DNA of 64,000 nt from Ditylenchus dipsaci (lineage: Eukaryota > Nematoda > Chromadorea > Rhabditida > Anguinidae). Numbering within the stretch: position 1 is the first letter of the stretch; each line of letters begins with the position of its first letter. This document shows positions 1-11,257 of the stretch, one piece after another. The notes beneath the pieces were generated by a model. It worked only from the letters and a program-made list of their open reading frames with translations, was not told where the DNA came from and did no database searches. The stretch lies in the NCBI GenBank assembly GCA_004194705.1, contig SADC01000841.1, positions 372,001-436,000 of the forward strand, read 5' to 3'. A program made the position numbers and the translations under genes.

Positions 1-6
1 ATTTAA

Positions 7-235
7 GGGGCATGGTCACCTGTTACAAATTTTGTCTCCGCCAATTAAAATTTTTTTGCCGAATCAATGAACTTCTGTACGGGTTTTCAACTTGGTTTCT
101 AACAAAAATACCTAAAATAAAATTCTAGGCCTCGCTTTTTTAGAAACTAAGTTGAAAAATCAGTGCAGAAGTTCAATGATCCGGAAAAATTTTGAATTGG
201 CTGGGACAAATTCAAAAACAGGTGACCATGGCCCT
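7..235. mobile_element. TTAA-flanked palindromic MITE, family A copy 1
   Basis: The two halves are imperfect inverted copies. GGGGCATGGTCACC near the left end is mirrored by GGTGACCATGGCCC at the right end, and TTAA lies at both outer edges (3-6 and 236-239). The arms share AACTTCTGTACGGG and AACTTGGTTTCTAAC with copies at 16911-17139, 37166-37396 and about 60597-60824. No coding capacity. TTAA flanks recall piggyBac-type insertion, but no transposase is present to prove it. Confidence 0.8.
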
Positions 236-239
236 TTAA

Positions 240-750
240 TCGATGATAGTGCTAGTGATAAATACAATTATTCCAAAAAATATTAGCCTCATTCAGTGTT
301 TTCAAAAGCCACACCTCACACTTAGGGGCACACTAACTTCACTGACCTTCTTATCTCAATTTTTTTCGGATTTCAGATGTTTTAACACCGTTTTGTAGCT
401 GAGATTTGTCGCTATTACAGGAACTCGGGTTTGAGTTTAAATAGGGTAAGGTTAAGGTTGAAATGGGGTAATGTTAAACTTTAAATAGGATTCAAAGTCA
501 ACTTAAAGTTTAACAGGACCTAATTTAAACTTTAACCTAACCTGGAAAAGTGAATAATGGGTAAAGTTAAGATTTATTTAAAGTTTATTTAAACATCAAC
601 CTTACCCAATTTAAACTTTACAATGTCCAGTCAAATATTTCCTTTAAAATTTGAACTTTAAATTAGGTAAAGTCTTACTTTAAATTGGTTGAAGTTTGAC
701 TTGATTTAAACTTTATTTAAGGTTTAACACCCACTTTTTGCTTTTTCGCA
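240..750. repeat. Degenerate TTTAAATTGGGTAAAGTT-rich repeat, no gene
   Basis: From about 425 to 740 the sequence repeats variants of TTTAAATTGGGTAAAGTTAA in both orientations. The same motif recurs at 5660-5935. The part from about 335 to 415 is an inverted copy of about 6140-6215. No coding exon is visible. Confidence 0.6.
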
Positions 751-955
751 TACCGTATTTTCTCTAATAACTACCCCCTCTAATTAATTACCCCTCTCTA
801 TTAATTACCCCCATAGGCACCCTGTATCTCAGCTCAAAAAAATTATTCTGCAGATCTGTTTTTTGCGTTTTCTTAATCACCACGAACTTAGTTGATTCCA
901 CTTTTTAGATTTTGGTTGAGCACCCAAAATTTTCAAAATTTAAATAATTTTTGTA
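751..955. mobile_element. Truncated TACCGTATTTTCTCT MITE
   Basis: It begins with TACCGTATTTTCTCTAAT and continues as an inverted match to the 48693-48927 element, including the sequence around GTATCTCAGCTC and the stretch AGATTTTGGTTGAGCACCC. The opposite terminus is missing, so this is a solo end. Confidence 0.65.
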
Positions 956-1602
956 GAATAAATTGTTTGGCAGTGTCCATAGTTGGCATCAACATTTTTG
1001 TTGACTCCGAAATGTTGATGGTATCTTCAAAAATTTCCGTTCAATATTTTGTTGGCCCCAACGCTCACCTAGAACATTTTGAAGCCAAAAATGTCTGTTG
1101 AACCCTTCAGTAAAATGTTGCCCTCAACTCCCTCAAAAATAACTTTTTGTTTTTCGGAATTGTGTTCGGAATTGTTTTATTATATTGAGCAATACACACT
1201 CAGCACTCCTCGCAGGCATTAGTTTGCTCTTACAAGGAGATTTTAAGGATCTTTTGTCTAGGACAAAAGACAATAATTTTTTTTATTGTATTTTTCTAGA
1301 GCACCCCTAGGTTACCTGTAAAAATGGTTGGCTAGGCCCCGCGTGATAGTCAAAATTTTGAGAAATAATTAATTGAAAGTTGAAATGTGACCATGATATA
1401 TAAAATGCTTTCCTCAAAATTTAAATTGTCTCAAGGGACAACCATTCGTATGATCGTGATTATTGACTGCTGAATTGCAGGGTAACACTTGATTTTCAAA
1501 AAATCGAAATTTTGCCGCTATTCCATTGTACACCATCCCCCAACCCCCATCCCACCCCCCCCCAAAGTAGGACTATTCTATCGTACTCCCCCTCCCCGAA
1601 AA

Positions 1603-2565
1603 CCAACTTTTTATAAGTACCGTATGTTTCAAATTTTCGTCACGCTTTATTTTGCTCATAACTTTTCTTATTTCGAAGTGTTTTGGAACGATCTTTTTTT
1701 TTGTTTGAAAGCTGACATTCTGGGCAATCGTATGACACCTTATTTGTTCTGTTATCACTGTCTACAGGAGAAAATTTTCAAAGTTGAAAAATGTCTTTAT
1801 TTTTTCTGACTTTGGGCAAAATGGACTACACTATTAAGCAAAACATGACACCCTTTATTCAATTCCTAGCAAAACAACAAACAAGAAACATAATAAAAAC
1901 TGAGATTCACACATTTTCGTATGTTCGCTCGACACTTCTTCCTTCCACTTCGACGCACCTGTGAAGACGACGCTGGTAGGCCATAATGGAACGATTGATC
2001 ATTTCTTGAGGAAGGTTGTTGAAGAAGCACTGCTGAATTTCTCACGAAGCTCTTCCAAATGGCTGGCTGAGTGCGGTAAGAAAAGAGTAAAAGAAGAAAA
2101 GAAAACACAAAAATTGAGCAGGTCAGTTAAAGAAAAGGATTAAAATCAAATGAAAACCTTGTTTTCACTTTCTTCCTTCTGTTGACATTTCCAGTTTCGA
2201 ACATCTTGGACCACCAGTTGTGAATTGATTTTCCTGTTGGTGTTGTCGCGTGTCTTCCAAACTTCTTTCTGTACTCGACTTAGACTTGTTTCGGCGTTCC
2301 ATGCATCCCGTACCATATGACACTCCAAACCTTATGCTCAATAGTGTAGTCCATTTTGTCCAAAATCAGAAAAAAGACATTTTTCAACTTTGAAAATTTT
2401 TCTCCTGTAAACAGTGATAACAGAACTAATAAGGTATCATACGATTGCCCATAATGTCAGCTTTCAAACAAAAAAGATCGTTTCAAAACACTTCAAAATA
2501 AAAAGTTATGAACAAAATAAAGCGTGACGAAAATTTGAAACATACGGTACTTAAAAACTATTTTT
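1603..2565. mobile_element. Fold-back element with about 240-bp arms
   Basis: The arms 1603-1846 and 2334-2565 are near-complementary. Examples are AAGTACCGTATGTTTCAAAT against ATTTGAAACATACGGTACTT, and AATGGACTACACTATT against AATAGTGTAGTCCATT. The roughly 490-bp loop is less AT-rich than its surroundings and holds an open frame (see 1889-2143). Confidence 0.75.
1889..2143 (+). other. Open frame in the loop of a fold-back element, unrecognised
   Basis: An open frame of about 84 codons runs from just after an in-frame TGA to the TAA at 2141-2143. It contains VGHNGTIDHFLRKVVEEALL and a Lys/Glu/Arg-rich tail. A GTAAG at about 2075 could be a splice donor. I recognise no family. It may be a captured exon, element-encoded sequence, or chance. 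The reverse strand is also partly open, so the strand is uncertain. Confidence 0.2.
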
Positions 2566-2788
2566 AAGTAACAATTTTGCTATAAAAAGACCAGAAAAGT
2601 AATTTTAAAAGGGATCAAGGGCTGTATTGAGAGGGAAGGGAAATACAGGGGCCAGTTTTTTTAGCTGCTTTACCATGTTTTTCAACTCGGGCCGTGGCAA
2701 AAATAGACTCTATATGCATTTTATGATCAAGTGTACTTCTCGGAATCATATCTAAGGTAAGTGCGTGCGCGCATCTCTAACTCTCAAG

Positions 2789-3895
2789 CAGTGATGTAAA
2801 AATGTAAATTTTGGCACCGGCACCGGTGCTGTGTCGGCACCGCACCGTGCGGCACCTAGCTGAACATTTGCACCGCACCGGTGCCTATCACATTCAGTAC
2901 ATTGTTTAAGAAAAAAATGTTAATTTTTCAACGGGAATTAGTTTTTTTTTGTTTCAAAAGAAAGTTTAGCTTGCACAGAAATATGAATTTTATTGAAATT
3001 AAGCAGCACGCGATGCTTTACGAGCAGTGGTCCAGAACGACCTTTATGCCCTATTGTATTTATTGTGACACCTGAGAAGAGTCTTTCACGTTAGCTGACG
3101 TGGCAGGGGATGGAAAGATCACGAGTGCAATTTGTGATAGCTTCGGGAATAACTAAATCAACTAATATCTTCAGTTGTTTGTTAAATCAGCTCACTTCCT
3201 TATTTCCTTTCCAATAGTCAAAAGCATTGCTTTTAAATAACCTTTTCAAAACTGTTTGAATGTATTGGTTCATTTCTTCATCCAATGTGTCTGAAACGGG
3301 TTTTTCGGCCTAAATTTTTCAAAATCAAAAAGGTGGCATGGGCCTCCACTTGTTTGTTCACTAGCAATAAGCTCTGATGGAACAGTTTTTGGCTCTAAAG
3401 TTCAGAGTTTAAAGGTTCAGCAAAACTAAGACTGAATTCACATCAAATTTAAGCATACCATGGAGCGTATAGCTCTGCGGCCCTTGTCAACATTAACCTG
3501 AAGCGCAGTGAATGCGACTAAAGGATCTAAGACCGCTGCAGTGAGATACAGGGGATCCGAAATACTTTTACTGAGCTCATATACATAAGATGTCAAACTG
3601 AATACTCTGACAAATATTCTGGGCGAAACTTTATCTTGTCACCAAACATCTCTTTTTTGTCGCCGAAACACTTTTTTCTAGTCAAAAAAGCATTTCGGCG
3701 ACAAAAAAGAGATTTTCGGCGCTAAGAAAAAGTTTTGCCCAACAAAAGCGGCATCTGCACTTCATATTTATACTGAAATTGAAAAAAAAGTTAAATTTTA
3801 GTTCAAAAAGGACAGCGGTGCCAGAAAAAAATCGGCACCGGTGCGGTGCCGGTGCTTTTTCGTTAAAATTTGGCACTGGTGCTTTTACATCACTG
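2789..3895. mobile_element. Non-autonomous hAT-type transposon
   Basis: Termini are CAGTGATGTAAAA at the left and TTTTACATCACTG at the right. They are flanked by a perfect 8-bp duplication CTCTCAAG (2781-2788 and 3896-3903). Subterminal GC-rich repeats (GGCACCGGTGC) are inverted at both ends. CAGTG termini with 8-bp duplications are the hAT hallmark. The 1.1 kb interior has no convincing transposase, so it is probably a deletion derivative. It inserted into a pre-existing repeat of the 8134-8497 family. Confidence 0.88.
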
Positions 3896-4523
3896 CTCTC
3901 AAGCCCCCTGCGCCCCCTTCGGGGACTTTGGGGCTTGGAGTTGAGATGCGCACACCCACATACCTTAGACACAAATCACTCGAAAGTGACTCTGGTGTGG
4001 AATATGGAATAGTGCCGAATTTTTTTTCTGGTTTAGGCCTGGTTCGAAGGCAAAAAAACTAAAATTGTCAAGAAAAAATATTGTTTGATAAATAAATTGA
4101 TGCATAAATAAAAAAAGCATAAAGGTTTTTTTTTGCAAGAGCCATGTAGAAAAACATGGCAGAATTGTTTCAGCTCCAAATAAAACAAAAAAATCCTTGA
4201 CTATTTTTAGTTTTTTCGCCTTGCGGGACTAAGGCTAAACCGAAAAAAATCCAATTTTTCGAAAACCGAGTGTTACCGTGCCTATTCAGGAGTCAAGAAT
4301 CACGATTATACAAATGATCTCCCTTGAGCAAAATTTAATTTTAAGGAAAGGATTATATACTCCACCAAAACCATTGATCCGTATCACGGTCAAATTTTGA
4401 ATTTCAATGAATTATTTCTCAAAATTTCGACTATTGTGTAGGGTTAGCCAACCACTTTCACACGTAACCTGGGGGTGCTCCACAAAAAGACACTAAAAAA
4501 TTTCTTATCTTTCGTCCTCAGAA

Positions 4524-6948
4524 TCACACCTCGGATACTTTCTTTGTTAGTGATTGCCCAGCCTACTCATTTCACCCTCGGTAAATCACCACTTTCACAA
4601 AAGCTACAAAACCATTATTACAGATTTTTTTGAATATAAAAGTGTTGAGATATGGCCTATTCGAAAAATGGGTGTCCTCTAATTTGGTATCCTCATGGTT
4701 ACCCTACATGGCTATCCTCGAGAATCCGAAATTTTAAAAATTCGGCTGAAATTAATTGAAAATCAGTGAACTTGTCCAAAATCATGTGCTGAAAATGGTT
4801 TGTAGTGGTAGTAGTCAGCCAGTTGCTGTGAGTGGGGGAGCTCAGGTTCAATTTAGCCGAAACTTCGATATAACGCCACCTGTGGGCCGGTCTCGAGGGG
4901 TGGCATCATCTCGAGGTTCGACTGTAGTATCTAAGTATATTAACAGTTGCCGTAAGTATGCTTCAAAAAATCGATACAGTGAAAGTTATAGGCATTTTTG
5001 TGAAATAACTGCGATTTCAAAACTCACATTTTAGGGATCTTTGATGAATTTAATTTTTATTTTTGGTCTAAGTGATAATTATTAATCTACAGAAAGATGA
5101 AAAGCTAATTAGAAGCATTTATAAGTTTTTGAAAACACATTAAAATCATATCTGTAAAAAAAGTTATAGCCTGATCTAAGTTTGTAGAGCCCGGCATATG
5201 GGTCACATGTTTCAAAGGTCGATTTGAACCACTTTTTAGATTTGAAAAGAAAATCTGAAAAAGCCATCGTGTTCTCCATGAAATTCTGCTTCAGAAATGG
5301 CAAAAGTCACGCATGAGGCTCGAGTGTTAACCAAATAATAGCAATTACAACTAGTAGCACAAAAACAAACTCAGAAGAAAAAGGAAAAGAAAATACAATT
5401 AAGTATCTGGCCACCTTTCACAGCCCTTTTAAACTAGTAACACTAACTATTGTTTTTATAGTGCTATTTGAACTTGAATTGCTTTCTAAATCATGACAAA
5501 ATAAACAACTTTTGTAGAAACTCTATAAAAATCAGGATTGCAGAAACAGTCATATTGGTATATATCCATGCATAACCATAAACACTTAAAACGACATGGT
5601 AGCTAGTGAGTAAGGCTGTGGCGGCACAAATCACTGACACAATACTTCGGTTCTGCCTGGTAACCGACCTACTTTTGAAGTTTAAATGGGTAAAATCCAA
5701 GTCTAAATTGGGTGAAGTTAAAGTTTAAATTGGGTGAAATAAATGTTTAAATTGGGTGAAATCCAAGCTTAAACTGAGTCAGGCTAAAGTTTAATTAGAG
5801 TAAAGTTAAAGTTTAAATTGGGTAAGATAAACCTTTAATAGGGTCATGTTTAAGGTACTAGGTCGTCGTTTTTAAAGTTTAATAGTTACTCGAATTAAAC
5901 TTTAACATGACCCAATTTAAACTCAAACTTGAGTTTCCTGTGATCGATTGAGTGGACAAACATCCCAGTTATATAATTTCAGTTATATATATAATTTTTT
6001 TGACAAAATCACATCAAGTGTGACTTTTAAAGTCACACTTTTTATGAAATGGTGTGACTTTAAGGTCACACTTGGTGTGATTCTGTTAAAATTATTTTTT
6101 AACTGAGGTGTTTGACCAATCAATCGATAGGGACAAATCTCAGCTACAAAACGGTATAAAAATTGGAAATCCGAAACAAAATTGAGATAAAAAAATCAGT
6201 GAAGTTAGCTGCCCTCAAAGCTTACAGCTTGCTGTGAAATTTCGAATTCCGCAAATCTCGTATTTTTGAAGTTTAAATGTTTTTTGTATTGAGCGGAATT
6301 CGAAATTTCACAGCAAGTTGTAATCTTTGAGGGCAGTTTCATATGCAAATCGACCATGCTAAACACGAATCTGATGTCAAAAATCTAGGTTTCTCTAGCG
6401 AAATTATAGTTTTACGTGAAAATCGTTTTTGAACTTTTTTGGTAGTCTTGTTAAACACTAAGAAAGCCTGTTTTCTGCCATGTTTTACTTTACTTTTTTG
6501 CACAAGAATGTTCCATTTGAATTGCTCTTTCCTTCGAGCTTAGTAGAGACTTAAGAATTTCTGCAATCGCAAAAAATTTTTGCTTTCTTATTCCAAAAAT
6601 TATGTTTGCAAAAAGTGACGAAAATCATTCTTTTTGTTGGTAGTACAACATTTCCGAATTACTTTTGTCGAAGCTCCAATTCTGTGCTTTCCAATGGCGT
6701 TAAAAGCAATAGATAAATTCACAGAAACCGTAAGAAAAATGAAAAATAACGATAGAACTAAAACCCAAAAAAACAAGTTTTCAAAAATGGGCCGTTTCTC
6801 ATATTTTTGGCGCAAATTTTGAAAAACTAACAACACAGGCGTGCTCAGCGTTAAATTCTGCGTCGAAATAAACCGATGTAACAACCGGTATTTGACGTGT
6901 TAATAAAATTACCCATATTTAAAAGAAAAAATATTTCAATATATTCAG
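4524..6948. repeat. Repeat-rich gene-free stretch
   Basis: It holds a solo pogo-like end (about 4862-4925, ending CGAGGTTCGACTGTA), the GGGTAAAGTTAAAGTTT repeat (5660-5935), an inverted repeat around CAAGTGTGACTTTAAAGTCACAC (about 5975-6115) and the hairpin at 6208-6336. I see no coding exon. Confidence 0.6.
6208..6336. repeat. Perfect-stem hairpin MITE
   Basis: CTGCCCTCAAAGCTTACAGC at the left is mirrored by GTTGTAATCTTTGAGGGCAG at the right, and GAAATTTCGAATTCCGC is mirrored by GCGGAATTCGAAATTTC. This gives stems of about 45 bp. Flanking CAAATCGACCATGCT links it to related hairpins near 18420, 35860 and 41645. Confidence 0.75.
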
Positions 6949-7435
6949 AAATAACTTCCACCCAGCCTCACCTCCACATCATCTAGGCTTAGGTGGACGT
7001 ATTCGCAAAGCAGCAGTTGGTAATTCAGTTGTTGCTGGTCCCTCAGCAGCTGCAGTTCTCTCCCCAATCCACAAACACAAGGATCACAACCAGCTGAAGA
7101 CAGCAACACAAATGGTCTGGATGAAATGCAAGACTTTGACCTGCCTGGCACTAGTAAACAGCATACATCTCTACAACAGTTCTTCCGCCATCTTCCTCAA
7201 GTCTCCCTCAGAAACAGACATAGTGATGGACTTGCCATGGGGCTTCTAGGTGAAGGTGGAGGACATTCAGACTACCAGTTGCTGCCTAGCACTTCCGCTG
7301 AAGCTGCTGCTGCAGCTCCTATGGAACTGCAACACAAATGCATATGAGTCAGAGCCAGAAGGCGGGGAACTACTGGAGGAGGAGGACAGCTTTGAGGCAG
7401 CACAAAGGCTACAGCCTGAGGATACAGACCAGTAG
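6949..7435 (+). pseudogene. Frame-broken 3' coding segment of an unknown protein
   Basis: This GC-richer island follows a good acceptor (ATATTCAG, ending 6948). From 6950 one frame reads NNFHPASPPHHLGLGG and on to GPSAAAVLSP. A second frame then carries DEMQDFDLPGTSKQHTSLQQ. The first frame resumes with the acidic ending EGGELLEEEDSFEAAQRLQ and a stop at 7433-7435. The first switch lies at a CCCC run near 7060 (one base short). The second lies near 7330-7345 (one base extra). This fits two compensating sequencing indels or a decaying gene. No domain is recognised. The reverse strand also has open stretches (6945-7151, 7267-7491), so the strand is likely but not certain. Upstream exons were not found. 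Confidence 0.4.
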
Positions 7436-7463
7436 TGGTGGAGTACTTTCATATCTTGTGAGC

Positions 7464-10404
7464 TACAGTCAAACCTCAATTTAACGATCACCCTCGGGAC
7501 CGGCTGTAGGTGATGGTTAAATAGTATGGTCGTTAAATCGAGAGATATTTTTTTTAAAAGGGGTAGGTGAACGCTATATCGAGTTTTTCATGCTCAATGC
7601 CTTAGCATTTATGCATTTATCAAAACAATTATGTTGTGCTAACAAACTTCATATGACATTCTCATTACTATATAGAATACTAGGGAAAAAGGCGCCAATT
7701 GGCGTCTCTATCGTATTTTTTAATTTTAATATGGGGCTTGGAGGTGGTGGTGTTGATGCATCACATAGCCCCTGTTTACCCTTCCTGGGTACCATCACCC
7801 CTCCACCCCTCATGGCTACCTTCTTTCTGAGTACCCTAAACTAACCCCCAAGCCTTCTTCTCGAGTACTTTTCTGATGGTTGGCAGGTTTCCAGGTAAAA
7901 ACCTCAAATTTGAACTTCAAGTGGCAAATCTCAATTTTTTAATATCGATTTCCTAAAAGCTGATTGTAAAAAATCCTTCGCTATTAAAAGAGATTTCGAA
8001 AAATTAGAAACATGTAAATAAAAAATATTACACCAAAAAAGGTTTTCCTTGTGACTCCCCTAAGGCAAAAATATGTGAAAAAATATGGAAAAAATGTTTT
8101 TTGAATTGGCGCAAAACATTTTTAAGGAAAATAAGGGCTGTATAGGGAGGGAAAGGGAATAAAAAGGGGGTCACTGATCACACAGGGCCACTAACAAAAA
8201 TATGTTGAACATAGTTTTGAATACTGGGGCCTACCGCATAAATAACTCTGGTATGCATGCTTTTTCATGCATCGAGAGTCACTTTCGAGAGATTTGTGTC
8301 TAAGGTATGTGGGGTGCGCATCTCAACTCCAAGCCCCCTGCGCAAATCAAAAGCGCATATAGAGTCTCTTTTTGCCACGGCTCAGTTGAAAAACATGGTA
8401 AGGCAGCCAAAATAGTACAAATTCAACTTTTTTTTGTCGTTTTCTCGTATAAGTGGCCCTTTTATTCACTTCCCTTTCATTACAGCCCTTATTCTCTTCA
8501 AAAATGTTCCGACTCCCGAAATATTTTTGGACTCCCGAATATTTTTGGACTAGTAAACTCCATTGGACTAGTGAAATTGCATTGGACTACTAAAGTGAAA
8601 TTAAGCCGAAGCAATATTTAGATGATTTCGGGCGTTTTTGGACCAAGTACACATTGTATACTCCGGCCCAAATCACCACCCTTAAAAATGACCGAATGTG
8701 GATTCCGAAAATCCACTTCTCCAACTTCCGACCCCAGTTTTTTGTTCAGTAAGGCGATGTGAAAAAACAGACACGCATGCCTGAATCTACAATTAAATGG
8801 CTATTTAATGACATCAAGATCTACACGAAGTGTCACAAAAAGTGGGATAAATTGCGTTCCGAACACATTCACCAGGGAGCCTTCAGAAGTCTTTTTTTCA
8901 AAGACTTTATTGACAGACTTTTTTGGAGATTCTTGTAGAGCACCCGAAGTTATATAATAAAGTGCGGCTGATATGTTTAGGTCTTTGAAAAATTAGGGCA
9001 CCGGGCCCCTACGAAGTTACCGAAAAACCATATCATGATTTTAGCCTACTCTTGAGTTGCCCTCGTCTTATATATTTTTCGAGTATTTAATTTTTATGGA
9101 TTGATTTCTTGCTTTTAATGATAGCGCAAGTCGACACACAGCATCTAGGCTATATAATAGTATAAAGAACGTGCGTAACTTTAAAAAAATAGAATGTTTG
9201 ACGCTACTATGATATACATACCCCCCCCCCCAAAATCAAGATTTTTAGGAGTGGTCAAAAGTCATTTTTAACACGAGAATGCTACGTGATAGAGCACGAA
9301 AAACTGCATCCGATATCACTATTAGAGCACAAGTGTTACTGTGTTTCCCCTCTTTTTGAAAGGATTGAAGAAATGGCCTAGCAGCCTGGTCATGGATGGA
9401 TGATTCTGGCTCCATTTCAATGTGCCTTAAATCGACATATTTTTTTAAGATTCAGATACAATGAGCATGTGAAAAGACTCAGCAAAGTCTTGGCAATCTT
9501 TTGATATACAACATGCACCAATATCGTTTTCAAAAATATTGATTCGAAAATCGTTGAAATTAAACCAGAATCGTTGGGAGGGGGGGGGGAAGTTGAGCGT
9601 ATATCGAAGTAGCGCCGAATGATTTTATCTAAAACGTCAGCATGGGGATGCCGATTTTGGAATCCAAGTTTTTTTCAATCTTTTTGATAATGGTTTTTTT
9701 AATATTTCTGTATAATTACACATGTTCTTTATATTATCGTGTAGCCTAGATGCCGGGCTTTCATTTGCGCTATCATAAGGAGCAAAACTTCCATCTTATC
9801 AGAGCTTAAATTCTAAAAATATCAGAATACCCGAGAAAAAGCAGCGACTATTTGAATTCCCGTCACTTTCAGATATCGTCCTGTTTCGGAAATTTCTAAT
9901 TTCTCGAAATCTCTGCAAAAAACTGTCAATGAAGTCTTTGAAAAAAAAACACTTCTGGAGGTTCCCTGGTCAGTCCATAAATCACTAAAATGGGTAATAA
10001 AAACTGCTTACTTTTAAAGTTTGGTCGATTTTTTTGTCCATAAGGCGATATGAATAAACGGGCACGCATGCTTACATCCACAGTTAAAGGGCTATCGAAT
10101 GACACCAAGATCTCCACAAAGTTTTCACAAAAAGTGCGATAAATCGCGTTCCGAACAAAAGCTCCAAAATGCGTTACACACTGACACATGCCTATATAAA
10201 GAAGCTATTCAAAGCTATTTAATATTTAGATATGGAGAAGCTATTTAGTCTTAAAAATATAAAAAATGACTTTATCTTTAGTGAGGACCAAGTTTGGGTG
10301 ATCTTTAAATCGAGTGACCTTTGTATCGAGGTTTACTTTGCCTTAATTTAGTTGAGACCAACCAAAATTGTTTTTTGAGATCGTTAAATCGAGGTTCGAC
10401 TGTA
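7464..10404. mobile_element. Large element with pogo/Tigger-like terminal repeats
   Basis: The left end TACAGTCAAACCTCAATTTA and right end TAAATCGAGGTTCGACTGTA are inverted copies bordered by TA. CAGTCGAACCTCG-type ends are typical of pogo/Tigger relatives. The 2.9 kb interior contains the 8134-8497 element, an inverted pair around 9119-9160 and 9733-9775, and a direct repeat of about 110 bp at about 8750-8870 and 10040-10155 (shared CACGCATGC and GCGTTCCGAAC). No transposase survives. Confidence 0.7.
8134..8497. mobile_element. MITE with ATAAGGGCTGTA termini
   Basis: The left end ATAAGGGCTGTATAGGGAGG is mirrored by TTTCATTACAGCCCTTAT. The interior includes GGTATGTGGGGTGCGCATCT and ATATAGAGTCTCTTTTTGCC, which recur at about 2610-2790, 3904-3990 and 22560-22830, so this is a dispersed family. 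Confidence 0.65.
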
Positions 10405-11257
10405 CTATTATTATTATATTATTTGTGTTGTATCAAAGAAAAATTATTTGTTCATTGGCATTGTTGCGGGTGATGTGTGCTCATAGGCGTAGCCAGGGGG
10501 CGGGGAGGGCTATTTTTGAGGCTTTTTAAATTTTTTTTGCCAGTTTACCCCCCCCCCGTCAGGATTTTTTAGCCTATTTAGACCCCCACCCCTGTCAGAA
10601 AATCCTGGGTACACCTATGTGCGTGCTACAGCATTGGATAAAGAGACCATACAGTGATTAACAAGGTGGAGACTGCAACATGCTGTATGTGCACACAAAG
10701 TGACATGTTGATTAATTACTTGATGATTGTGATTTTTCAATTATTGTTGGAAAATTTGTGGAAATAAAAATTCGTGATGGACTTGTAGACTATCACTTAC
10801 TTTTCAGACAAAAATTATTTGACAAGATTTGCAGGCCTACAAAGGATTCGAGATTTGCCAGAATTGCAAGTTTAAAACTAAAAAATCGATATTTTCTAAA
10901 AACTTTGTTTTCTTTCCCGTTTCCAGAAGTGTGCCGAGGGCCATTAAACGGTCTAAAGTTTTCAATCACAAACATTTTTTTATTCCAGGGCAATATCGAC
11001 TGCAGACACAGCGAAGCGAGGGCTGAGAATCGAGTGCTGAAAAAAGGAGCAAAAGATAAAAGATACCTAAAACCAAAGCAGATAGACACACAAAATAGTC
11101 TCTTCTAAGCTGCTTAGGTTAGAGATACATAGGTGGAGGAGGGGACATACACACACATAGGCAAATGAAGCAACCAAAATCAATAACTTACACCTTTACT
11201 TGTTATTTCTGCCTTTCAAATTAGATAGAAAATATTTTTGGAATTGCGTTACAGTGA
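10405..11257. other. No gene recognised
   Basis: AT-rich intergenic sequence with C/G homopolymers (about 10505-10560). A short open stretch at 10758-11108 is mirrored by an equally open reverse frame and has no codon-bias or splice support. The acceptor-like GCGTTACAG just before 11257 could be a trans-splice site for the gene that follows. Confidence 0.5.

Larger units (their letters stand above)
1255..4523. mobile_element. Composite element with long terminal inverted repeats
   Basis: The left arm (about 1255-1535) and right arm (about 4250-4523) are inverted copies. GAGCACCCCTAGGTTACCTG at 1300 faces a match ending GGGGGTGCTC at 4480, and GGTAACACTTGATTTTC faces GAAAACCGAGTGTTACC. The interior carries a second palindrome (1603-2565) and an hAT insertion (2789-3895). 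No transposase domain was recognised. Confidence 0.6.
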
